From: a virus
Virus record (IMG/VR): IMGVR_UViG_3300003886_000274
Span: 1-35,381 of that record
DNA: 35,381 nucleotides
Strand: one strand, 5' to 3'
Shown here: piece after piece, positions 29,263-35,381 of the stretch
How positions within the stretch are numbered: position 1 is the first letter of the stretch
Layout of the letters: each line of letters begins with the position of its first letter
Notes under the pieces: generated by a model
The model's database searches: none
What the model saw: the letters and a program-made list of their open reading frames with translations, nothing else
What the model was told of the DNA's origin: nothing
Translations under genes and position numbers: made by a program

Positions 29263-31593
29263 AACTTATCTTCTGAGGCAGCTTCCGTTCTTGATCGCAT
29301 GTCGAATTTGACGAGTGCTGAGACCACTGCTATCGCTGCGTTTGTCGACGGACAGGTTGCTGCGAATAATTGGGATCTTATTGACGAGTTTTTTGCCTGG
29401 GGCTTAAGCGACCCTGCGGATGCTCTGACTGGTTTCAAAACCCATACTGCGACCAATAGCGGCATGACGCACGTGCCGATGTCAGGCTATTTGGCATCTG
29501 CGAGCAGTAATTTACTAGATACTACTGTTATCCCGGCAAATCTCACTCAGTACCAAGGCGGAAATGCTTTCCACGGAACGTATTTAACCACTTATGAAAT
29601 TCAGACGCTTGCCAATCATTACTTGCACGGGGCGGATGCGCCGGTTGACGGCCCCACTATTGGAATGCAATACAGCAGCCAAATTGCTCGGTATGCTTCT
29701 CGTACTCAGCGCCATTTGCCACAAGTTTTCCAGCCTTTAGATATAGGTGCAAATATTTTTGGGACTCGATCCGCTGTTAGCCCATTCCCAAATTCACTTT
29801 ATATAGATGGGGTTCTCGCGGGGGCTCCAAACAATAGTGCTAACACTGTCGATCTTGCAACAGTGTCTATATATATAAATGGGCATCAGGATGTGTCCAA
29901 CAACCAGGTCGCCGGGCAGGCGGGGGGCACTTACTCGTACTTTATCATTGGTGGGTTTGACGGGCTTGATGTGTTGGCGCTTTCTAACGGGCTTAGTCAG
30001 TTTCTGTATGACATTGGCGTGCGCACAACATTGCATTTTGATAACACAACGTCAGCCACGGGAGAGTTTGGATCACAGACGCACCCGTTCTCGGCGGTTG
30101 GTACGTCTATTGCAGCCAACTTGACCGGAAATCAGTACGGCAACACGCTGGCTTTCGCCGAGGGAACGGTCTACGAGGAATCGTTGTTGTGGACGAATCC
30201 TATAGATGTTCACATTGATTCTTATGTTGGGGCCGGTGGGGCCGGCGCTGACCCGATCTTTGATGGTGCCGGCGATGTAACGGTGACGTGGACGCCAGTG
30301 GCATCTGCTACTGAACCGAACGTATATTTTGATGCCGCGCAGGTTATTGATGCCGAGATCGGAATTATTCTGGGGGGTAACAATTGCCACAGGCGCGCCA
30401 GTTTTGCGGACATCGACGACAGCGTGTTCCACGGGTATTCCGATGGATTTACTCGTTTCTTCGGGCCCGGCCCGGAGGCGGGCGGGGCCGACCGTCTGTA
30501 CATTCACACCGACAGCGCAACGCCTCCGGCGGCTACGAGAATGGGTATACGGCCTGACGTAGTTCTGTGGTTTACCTCCGTTAACTGCTCTATGCGTAAC
30601 GTGCTGTTGCGCCACGGGACAATCGGGAACTTTGGCGGACGCACCGGGTGCGAGGGGCTAGTTCTAGAGGATATGGTGACCATTGAGTGCGGGAACGATG
30701 CTTCTGTTGCGGGCTTTAACGGGATTAATCTCAAGGGGAACCCGGGGGTTATAACGTCGAATGCGGTTATTCGTAGGGTCATTTCTACGGGTCACTTCAA
30801 CCAGAATGGCAATGGCATAGAATTAGGGTATCTCAACAACCCGCTTGTAGAGGACTGTGATTTTTCGAACAACAATAACAGTGGGATTGAGCTTTGGCAG
30901 ACGACAACTAATGGAACATATCGACGCAACATTATCGGGAATGTGAACAAGGCATTCTGGTATGCGAATGAGCAACTTGGGATTCGTCAGGACCATATCG
31001 GAAATCGTTCGTACAACAATATCGTTCGTCAGCAATTTAACTACCGTCGACCGGAGGGCACCAGCGGGAATCCGGGGGGCATACCCTTTGACCACGATTC
31101 AGGGGACGACAACTGGTTTTTCAACAATACGGTTGTTCTTGAGGATGGATTTGTCATGGGAATGGGTGGTGGCTCAGGGATCAACACCCTGAATACCGGC
31201 GTCCGGTTTTTCAACAACATAATTTATATGGTGCGTTCTTTGGTGCAAAGCCAGCTAATGTTTGTGGGGCAGGGTGATGTAACGTACTCAGACGTTGAGT
31301 TCGCCAATAACACTTACTTTAATGCAAACAGCGGGAATTTGCGGTGGTTCACTGACTTGGAGGGGATAACTACTGGTCTGGCAACTTTCCAGGCCCAGGA
31401 AGGCAACGAGTTAGGGAGTGTTGAGGGCGATCCATTGCTGACGAACATCAACCCGTTTGTTTTCGATTACACCATTTCGGTAGCTGATGGCGGGGCGGCA
31501 TTGAATGCGGGTAATGCGTCGAGGCAGCCGGCAGATGATTACATTCTGACCCCGAGAGTTCGCAACGATGCTGGTGCATACGAGGCAACATGA
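29116..31593 (+). CDS. Tailspike 2 with parallel beta-helix domain
   Basis: This gene encodes 825 residues. After the shared 49-residue N-terminus comes a region with SGYLASASSNLLDTTVIPAN and a lectin-like segment. From about residue 310 a right-handed beta-helix begins (THPFSAVGTSIAANLTGNQY, then AEGTVYEESLLWTNPIDVHI). Stacked turns continue through RRVISTGHFNQNGNGIELGY and NNPLVEDCDFSNNNNSGIEL, as in pectate-lyase-like tailspikes. Such spikes usually cut capsule or O-antigen. Acidic candidates exist, but I cannot fix the catalytic residues. The C-terminus is AGNASRQPADDY-like, as in many right-handed beta-helix spikes. Confidence 0.82.
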   Translation: MPYPPASSYDQTVPETALELQVNAIPGGVGNAHTIMGTTNEDGEIMPPYNLSSEAASVLDRMSNLTSAETTAIAAFVDGQVAANNWDLIDEFFAWGLSDPADALTGFKTHTATNSGMTHVPMSGYLASASSNLLDTTVIPANLTQYQGGNAFHGTYLTTYEIQTLANHYLHGADAPVDGPTIGMQYSSQIARYASRTQRHLPQVFQPLDIGANIFGTRSAVSPFPNSLYIDGVLAGAPNNSANTVDLATVSIYINGHQDVSNNQVAGQAGGTYSYFIIGGFDGLDVLALSNGLSQFLYDIGVRTTLHFDNTTSATGEFGSQTHPFSAVGTSIAANLTGNQYGNTLAFAEGTVYEESLLWTNPIDVHIDSYVGAGGAGADPIFDGAGDVTVTWTPVASATEPNVYFDAAQVIDAEIGIILGGNNCHRRASFADIDDSVFHGYSDGFTRFFGPGPEAGGADRLYIHTDSATPPAATRMGIRPDVVLWFTSVNCSMRNVLLRHGTIGNFGGRTGCEGLVLEDMVTIECGNDASVAGFNGINLKGNPGVITSNAVIRRVISTGHFNQNGNGIELGYLNNPLVEDCDFSNNNNSGIELWQTTTNGTYRRNIIGNVNKAFWYANEQLGIRQDHIGNRSYNNIVRQQFNYRRPEGTSGNPGGIPFDHDSGDDNWFFNNTVVLEDGFVMGMGGGSGINTLNTGVRFFNNIIYMVRSLVQSQLMFVGQGDVTYSDVEFANNTYFNANSGNLRWFTDLEGITTGLATFQAQEGNELGSVEGDPLLTNINPFVFDYTISVADGGAALNAGNASRQPADDYILTPRVRNDAGAYEAT

Positions 31594-32192
31594 GCAGGCT
31601 ATGGGTTCCCGATCTTGCAACGGCGTATTACAACTATCGTCGGTATTGTGTGCGTCCCAATGCCATCATGCCGATCATGAACGACCCGAACGACGGGATT
31701 CTGTTCAATGTCATGCGTACAGATGACGGATTCAAATGGGGAGGTCGACCACGGGCAGAGATTCGGTTCCCGGCGCTTGATATGCGCTATGGAAATCAGC
31801 GCACAAAAGCGACGATTGCTTATCCTGCCGCAACGGATCATCGTCTGACGATGCTGAATTTGCACCAAGGCAGTGGCATTGAGATGACGACGCCGATCTC
31901 TGTCGAGACGCAGAACGGCATGTTCCGGGTGATCATTTCTCACCCGACGGATAGAACGCTCACGGTGCGCCAGGAGTTCGCCCCGAAGTACACCGAGGAA
32001 ATGGAGTTCTACGTGACGCGAGACTCTGTGTACTTCAACGACGAGCAGATTGCAGACTTCAGTCCTGTTCATCCAGACGATGATGCTTCGTACTGGAAGG
32101 TAGGGTGTTACACGGACCGGTTTGATCAATGGCCCGACGGTGTTCCCTATGCGTCGGTGCTGTATAAGTCATTGCAAATAAACGTGGTGTGA
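31590..32192 (+). CDS. Jelly-roll polysaccharide-lyase-like protein (alginate lyase/heparin lyase I type)
   Basis: This gene encodes 200 residues, and its start overlaps the tailspike stop as ATGA. Three landmarks of jelly-roll polysaccharide lyases appear in order: RAEIR at 55-59 (compare RSELR), NLH at 90-92 (compare QIH), and YWKVGCYTD at 168-176 (compare YFKAGxYxQ). The Q-to-N change in the second motif sits at a residue that is catalytic in family PL7. The protein has no signal peptide, so it is probably a virion component or released at lysis. It may degrade an acidic surface polysaccharide. A binding-only jelly roll is the alternative. Confidence 0.6.
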   Translation: MSRLWVPDLATAYYNYRRYCVRPNAIMPIMNDPNDGILFNVMRTDDGFKWGGRPRAEIRFPALDMRYGNQRTKATIAYPAATDHRLTMLNLHQGSGIEMTTPISVETQNGMFRVIISHPTDRTLTVRQEFAPKYTEEMEFYVTRDSVYFNDEQIADFSPVHPDDDASYWKVGCYTDRFDQWPDGVPYASVLYKSLQINVV

Positions 32193-32193
32193 C

Positions 32194-32700
32194 ATGGCTC
32201 GTAGCCTCAAGAAGCTACACGCTGATTTTCGTGGGCCAGCAGAGGAATTGATCGAGCGCGTATCCCTTCGAGGCTACACGATGCGCCCGTTTTACACGCA
32301 CAGGACCGTCCGCCAGCAAGCGAAATTGTGGCGTCAGAGCCGGAGCCGGGTGCAGATTGATGCAGCTATTTCAGTGCTGTTCCGGGAGAAAGCCAATTTT
32401 CTGGCCTGTATTCTGGAAGGCGTTGGCCCGCAACATGGCCGATGGGCGACGAACGCTCTACCGGGTCAGTCGTGGCACAATTGGCGGTATGCACTGGACT
32501 GCTTTTTGCAGATTGACGGGAAGGCGAATTGGGACAGCGGCCACGAGGGGTACCGGGTGTACGCTGAGACTGCTGTTGATATGGGCATGACCGCCGGGTA
32601 CTACTGGCGCAGCCGCGATGCAGTGCACGTACAGCAAACGGACGGCAGGGTTCTGGACGAATATTCGTGGCAGGAAATTGATGCAAGGATGCGGGCATGA
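32194..32700 (+). CDS. Endolysin, M15-type L-alanyl-D-glutamate/D-Ala peptidase
   Basis: This 168-residue protein has the M15 metal-binding pattern: SWHNWRYALD with H95 and D102, and DAVHVQ with H145. The helix FRGPAEELIERVSLRGYTM and PFYTHRTVRQQAKLW (with RT-x-x-Q-Q-x-x-L-W) are typical of phage peptidases of this type. It has no signal sequence, so it needs a holin to reach the cell wall. The gene is followed by a holin candidate and the spanins, forming a complete lysis cassette. Confidence 0.92.
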   Translation: MARSLKKLHADFRGPAEELIERVSLRGYTMRPFYTHRTVRQQAKLWRQSRSRVQIDAAISVLFREKANFLACILEGVGPQHGRWATNALPGQSWHNWRYALDCFLQIDGKANWDSGHEGYRVYAETAVDMGMTAGYYWRSRDAVHVQQTDGRVLDEYSWQEIDARMRA

Positions 32701-32900
32701 AATCAGGTTCGGACGAGCATTTCAGTTCACGAAAATTCATTCTGGCAATGAGTTTTACGGTCGTCGGCAGCATTGCATTGCTGGCCGGCAAGCTGGGTGG
32801 CGGGGAATTCATTGGCATGGCCGGTGTGGTTCTGGGCCTGTACGGTAGTGCCAACGTCGCCGATCGGGCTGTTCGCAATGGTTTTACTACTACTGGCTAA
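32697..32900 (+). CDS. Holin candidate (two membrane helices)
   Basis: This 67-residue protein has a hydrophilic start (MKSGSDEHFSSRKF), then two hydrophobic helices of about 20 residues each (about 15-33 and 38-55) with a GKLGGGEF turn, and a polar tail. Its size, topology and place between endolysin and spanins fit a small class II-like holin. The start overlaps the endolysin stop as ATGA. No specific family is recognised. Confidence 0.65.
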   Translation: MKSGSDEHFSSRKFILAMSFTVVGSIALLAGKLGGGEFIGMAGVVLGLYGSANVADRAVRNGFTTTG

Positions 32901-33252
32901 GTTCAAGTGGTGGCTCATCGCAGCCGCAGCCATTGGCTTGTTGTGGGCCGGATTCACCGCCGGTGGCTGGCGCTGCGCAGCACAGCAGGTTGCTGTGATT
33001 GAGGGGATCAAGTCTGAACTGGCCCGTCAGGCCACCGAATTCGCTGAACAGCAAGCGATTGACGCACGGGCAGCGCAAGACCTGTCTGTGAATCTAGCCG
33101 CGTCACGGCGTTCTATGGCCGCTTTACAGAGGGAATTGGATAATGTGGACCTTGGCACGGGCGACTGCGATCGTCCTTTTAGCAACGACTTCCGTCGGCT
33201 GTGGAATGACGCTATTCACCCCGCCGGTAATGGACCGCCCGAAGCCGGTTGA
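32878..33252 (+). CDS. Inner-membrane spanin (Rz-like)
   Basis: I chose the ATG at 32878, giving 124 residues; the longer frame lies in the holin gene. One N-terminal membrane helix (WWLIAAAAIGLLWAGFTAG) anchors a periplasmic coiled coil (about 35-85, IKSELARQATEFAEQQAIDA and on). The C-terminal RRLWNDAI is typical of Rz-like proteins. It overlaps the Rz1-like gene in another frame. It joins inner and outer membranes at the last step of lysis. Confidence 0.85.
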   Translation: MVLLLLAKFKWWLIAAAAIGLLWAGFTAGGWRCAAQQVAVIEGIKSELARQATEFAEQQAIDARAAQDLSVNLAASRRSMAALQRELDNVDLGTGDCDRPFSNDFRRLWNDAIHPAGNGPPEAG

Positions 33253-33424
33253 GTCGATGATTGTGACCGGGCAATTACGGGTACTACCAAGTGACTTTGA
33301 GGGCTTGCAGGGCACTGAGGCCATGCGTGTCCTGCTCGATACACATATCGACAACATGGGGGTGCTGGATGAGCTGCGGCTCAAGCACGCTGCTCTGGTG
33401 GATTGGATCAACGGATCGCCTTAG
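33143..33424 (+). CDS. Outer-membrane spanin lipoprotein (Rz1-like)
   Basis: This 93-residue protein has a lipoprotein signal: basic start, hydrophobic helix, then TSVGC with the cysteine at 20; serine replaces the usual leucine at -3. A proline-containing stretch follows (FTPPVMDRPKP). The gene starts 110 bases before the end of the Rz-like gene, in a different frame, the classic overlapping spanin pair. The mature part is longer than in lambda Rz1 and ends in a helical region. Confidence 0.8.
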   Translation: MWTLARATAIVLLATTSVGCGMTLFTPPVMDRPKPVESMIVTGQLRVLPSDFEGLQGTEAMRVLLDTHIDNMGVLDELRLKHAALVDWINGSP

Positions 33425-33433
33425 AATACGCTC

Positions 33434-33796
33434 ATGAAATCAACAGTTCAGGACATTGGCATGAAGGTAGTAGCAGCCTTGCTCACTGCGAGCATGATCT
33501 GGCTCGCTACAAATGTTGTGCTGTCATCCGATCTTGAGCGCATACAACATGAGTTTGAGGAAGTGATTGCGGATGAGATTGAGTCGGTTACGAAACAGGT
33601 TGAAGTGGTTGCGAGAGAAGTGGAATCCGTTCAGACATTGGTGTTGCGACGTGAGTTACGGGAACTGTCTCGTGAAATTCGCTTACTCGACGAGCAGGCG
33701 TCAATGACCCGTGCTGAGCGTAACTACCGCGTCGAACTGATCGAGGATTTGAGTGCTGCCGAAAAGCAGATCAATCAGTCGATGGGGGATGACTAA
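33434..33796 (+). CDS. Membrane-anchored coiled-coil protein after the lysis genes
   Basis: This gene encodes 120 residues. An N-terminal membrane helix (VVAALLTASMIWLATNVVL) precedes a long acidic coiled coil (about 33-115, including EVIADEIESVTKQVEVVARE). The form resembles an inner-membrane spanin or a tape-like regulator, but a spanin pair is already present. It has no signal peptidase site. Its stop lies 26 bases inside the convergent minus-strand gene. The function is unknown. Confidence 0.7.
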   Translation: MKSTVQDIGMKVVAALLTASMIWLATNVVLSSDLERIQHEFEEVIADEIESVTKQVEVVAREVESVQTLVLRRELRELSREIRLLDEQASMTRAERNYRVELIEDLSAAEKQINQSMGDD

Positions 33797-34181
33797 TCTT
33801 GTCTTTCCAGTGCGCCTTATAATAAGGCAGATGAATAAATCCTTCCTCATCCATAATACATTTAATAGACCACGCCAGACCAAGCAGGTCACGATCACTG
33901 ATAATCTGGTCGTCTTTCCATTTGTTTAGAGTCTCTCCACATATTTCGGCCATCCTGTCTGTGCCATCGGCTGAACAAGACGCGTAAGATTCTTGTATCT
34001 GAGAAAGTTTTTTATAAGGAATGCTTTCGATGAATTTGGTAGCAATCCTAACGGATGGATGGGGTTCTTGAATCACGATTCCGGTATGCGAGCAGTGGCC
34101 TCCGGCGTGACCAGCCCCCAACCAGCACCTAAATGTAAGATTGTCTTGCACACGCTTGAAATCGCATTGTTTATAACTCAT
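33771..34181 (-). CDS. Hypothetical protein with Cys/His N-terminus (136 aa)
   Basis: The N-terminal part CDFKRVQDNLTFRCWLGAGH then AGGHCSHT holds three Cys and two His residues in 26 positions, a possible metal site like those seen in small phage proteins of the 'C...C...GH.G.H' type. The rest is helical. The 3' end overlaps the last rightward gene by 26 bases, and no terminator separates the convergent units. The start overlaps the upstream gene stop as ATGA. Confidence 0.7.
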   Translation of the reverse strand: MSYKQCDFKRVQDNLTFRCWLGAGHAGGHCSHTGIVIQEPHPSVRIATKFIESIPYKKLSQIQESYASCSADGTDRMAEICGETLNKWKDDQIISDRDLLGLAWSIKCIMDEEGFIHLPYYKAHWKDKISHPPSTD

Positions 34182-34339
34182 GCTGGCGTATCCCCTTCTA
34201 TCACACTGTGCAATTGCCTCAAAGCGCGCTGTAAGTAGTATTCAGAAACGTACTCGGTGATAAGCCAAAGCCCCTCGTCCTCAGCCTGCTCGGCCACAAG
34301 TTCCTTGATCTGCGCCAGATGTTTTTCTGCATCGGTCAT
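34178..34339 (-). CDS. Small hypothetical phage protein (53 aa)
   Basis: The ATG at 34339 and the stop at 34178 both overlap neighbours as ATGA. The protein is a charged helix pair: MTDAEKHLAQIKELVAEQAE, then LITEYVSEYYLQRALRQLHS. Similar short phage proteins with an EYxxxxLRxLHxxI ending are frequent and of unknown function. The exact fit between genes supports it. Confidence 0.65.
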   Translation of the reverse strand: MTDAEKHLAQIKELVAEQAEDEGLWLITEYVSEYYLQRALRQLHSVIEGDTPA

Positions 34340-34686
34340 TCTGTTTCCTTCCGCAGCATTTTAGCCGCGACTTTCACAAGGATTTCCCCCAGATTTTCGC
34401 CGCTTAAGTGTTCATTAGACTTCTTGAGACCGATACTACAGATTAAAATTGTCAGAGATTCTCCGGTGAGATCGGTGGAAATCACGATTTGATGTTCAAG
34501 CTCCCGGAGTTTATTAAACAACATGTAGAAGCCTGCGGGTCTAGTCAAACGATCCGGGTCGCGGTCAACGTAACCTTGCTCAACGGCTTCAATCCAAACA
34601 TCTATGTGATTGTCGCATTCCCACCCCATAATCTTTTCCGCGACAAGGCGGCAGTCGGATTTGATGTCGTCCGTATTTTCAGGCAT
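34336..34686 (-). CDS. Hypothetical phage protein with MGW motif (116 aa)
   Basis: I chose the ATG at 34686, with GGAG upstream, for 116 residues; the longer frame lies inside the neighbour. The opening DCRLVAEKIMGWECDNHIDV has the AEKxMGW motif of a widespread small phage protein family. A domain with a FYMLFNKLRELEHQIVIST helix-strand follows. The function is unknown. Confidence 0.7.
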   Translation of the reverse strand: MPENTDDIKSDCRLVAEKIMGWECDNHIDVWIEAVEQGYVDRDPDRLTRPAGFYMLFNKLRELEHQIVISTDLTGESLTILICSIGLKKSNEHLSGENLGEILVKVAAKMLRKETE

Positions 34687-34918
34687 CTCGTATCTCCATC
34701 GGAACAGGTATCCCGGTCTCATTCTCCCACCGCTTCCACCATGCTTCCCGGTAAGGCTTTTTGACAATCTTCTCGCCGTTTAGCGGGCGGTCTGCGATAA
34801 GTTTCGCTTTTTTGCTGCGGCAATCCACACACACCCTCGTTAACTTAGTGCGCGCTTTCTGGGCGGAGATAAACTTTTCGTCTCCAAGAAAGAAATGGCA
34901 CTTTTTGCACTGCTTCAC
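34679..34918 (-). CDS. Small zinc-ribbon protein
   Basis: This 79-residue protein starts at a GTG that overlaps the upstream stop as GTGA. Cysteines at 4, 7, 30 and 33 (QCKKC and CVDC) form a clear zinc ribbon, of the kind found in HNH-associated and transcription-related phage proteins. The basic segment CRSKKAKLIA follows, and the C-terminal part has PYREAWWKRWENETG. No HNH motif is present. Nucleic acid binding is likely, but the role is unknown. Confidence 0.7.
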   Translation of the reverse strand: MKQCKKCHFFLGDEKFISAQKARTKLTRVCVDCRSKKAKLIADRPLNGEKIVKKPYREAWWKRWENETGIPVPMEIRDA

Positions 34919-35381
34919 AAAGTTTTGACAATGACATTACTCAGCGCGCTTTCATTGGCCGCAGGCGAGTTATCAAACGCGGTTACTGCGAAGTACCAGG
35001 TGCCGGGCGTTAAGTCCTCGACAATGACTGCTTCGACAAACGGATCGCCGATTGCCAGCACTGTGCCCATGGTGGTCGCCGTCGGCCCGTAGTAAATCCG
35101 GTATCCGGCCAGATCAGCCAGTGGTGTGCCGTCAGAATTTGTCGTCGGTGTCGTCGGCGCAGTCCAGCTAAGCGTTGCCGAACCTGTCATCGGCGGAGGT
35201 ACGCACAACGGGTCACTGGCGAATATCAGGTCGTTCCATTCGCAAATTGGCTCAGATGCCTCGCCTTCCCAGAACAGAAAATAGTTAGTCGCAGCAGTGT
35301 CCATGCCGGGAAAGGCATGTTGACCTGCCGGTAGCGTCGCCTTGTACGTGCGCGCAGTCCCGTGAGTCGTGGTGATGACCG
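34915..35381 (-). CDS. Fibronectin type III domain protein, N-terminus cut by window edge
   Basis: The frame is open from the window edge (reading VITTTHGTARTYKATLPAGQ first) to TGA at 34915, about 155 residues without a start. The last 90 residues form a fibronectin type III domain: GSATLSWTAPT, then AGYRIYYGP, and PGTWYFAVTAFDN-like ending strands. The front part, with TNYFLFWEGEASEPICEWND, is not recognised. Such domains in phages bind surface carbohydrates or proteins and usually belong to structural genes, yet this one is on the opposite strand to all visible tail genes. Confidence 0.75.
   Translation of the reverse strand, partial: VITTTHGTARTYKATLPAGQHAFPGMDTAATNYFLFWEGEASEPICEWNDLIFASDPLCVPPPMTGSATLSWTAPTTPTTNSDGTPLADLAGYRIYYGPTATTMGTVLAIGDPFVEAVIVEDLTPGTWYFAVTAFDNSPAANESALSNVIVKTL

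Noticed and set aside
30073-30615. 180-residue minus-strand frame opposite the beta-helix tailspike
   Set aside because: It is Arg/Pro-rich in the way expected of a shadow, with no family pattern; the plus-strand frame is a convincing tailspike.
31599-32129. 176-residue minus-strand frame opposite the lyase-like gene
   Set aside because: The plus strand shows three ordered lyase motifs and ATGA coupling; the minus frame has no start signal.
25487-32192. Diversity-generating retroelement among the tail genes, as in BPP-1
   Set aside because: No reverse transcriptase, template repeat or adenine-rich variable C-terminus was found; the repeat found is at the N-termini and differs in a non-adenine-biased way.
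33814-33828. Perfect GCCTTAT/ATAAGGC palindrome at the convergence of the two gene sets
   Set aside because: As a terminator the stem is only five pairs with an AT loop, and no U-tract follows on either strand; it lies inside a coding region.
1-35381. CRISPR array, insertion sequence or rRNA
   Set aside because: No regularly spaced repeats, transposase motifs or rRNA-like sequence were seen on reading both strands.

Overview
The window is most of a tailed phage (or prophage) genome with podovirus-type virion genes. The portal, tail tubular A and B, and three internal virion proteins follow the T7-like plan. No phage RNA polymerase, DNA polymerase, primase, helicase or integrase is visible. 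An overlapping inner/outer spanin pair shows the host is Gram-negative. A 73-residue protein matching the Bbp19 family and the overall order suggest a relative of BPP-1/BcepC6B-type podophages, but the genus and host cannot be read from sequence alone.

Layout. (1) 1-5568, minus strand: a tightly overlapping early operon, read leftward from a strong sigma70 promoter at 5596-5624. In order of transcription it holds four small unknown genes, a small membrane protein, an ERF-type annealing protein, an HNH endonuclease, a YqaJ/lambda-type exonuclease, SSB, an AP2-like protein, a DUF6745 protein, a small unknown protein and an immunity-protein-like gene cut by the window edge. (2) 5569-6700: the control region. 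Two inverted repeats cover the leftward promoter. A 61-residue helix-turn-helix regulator has a probable leaderless promoter. A CAT-anticodon tRNA overlaps the end of the regulator gene, followed by an intrinsic terminator, several small genes and a second strong promoter facing right. (3) 6700-11500, plus strand: small accessory genes, including a DNA methyltransferase, a VRR-NUC nuclease, a DUF1367 protein, a Ref-like HNH nuclease, a small protein with a twin-arginine signal, and an AT-hook protein. (4) 11505-25483: packaging and virion genes (terminase small and large, portal, Bbp19-like, scaffold, capsid, tail tubular A and B, three internal virion proteins). (5) 25487-32192: a tail fibre, a small membrane protein, two tailspikes sharing the same N-terminus, and a jelly-roll polysaccharide-lyase-like protein. 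(6) 32194-33796: lysis genes (M15 peptidase, holin candidate, Rz, Rz1) and a coiled-coil membrane protein. (7) 33771-35381, minus strand: small unknown genes and a fibronectin type III protein cut by the window edge, converging on the rightward genes.

How the parts work together. If the molecule is circular, the leftward genes at the two ends of the window could belong to one early unit, giving two divergent transcription units that start at the control region and meet near 33.8 kb. The control region looks like a simplified lambda immunity region: a small repressor, operators over the leftward promoter, and an inverted repeat at the rightward start site. Its most unusual feature is that the regulator's stop codon lies inside the tRNA, so tRNA maturation should cut the regulator's mRNA before the stop. 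Almost all genes in the early operon overlap by ATGA or GTGA, so translation is probably coupled. There is no stretch over 300 bases without a gene; the longest is the 189-base capsid leader at 16115-16303.
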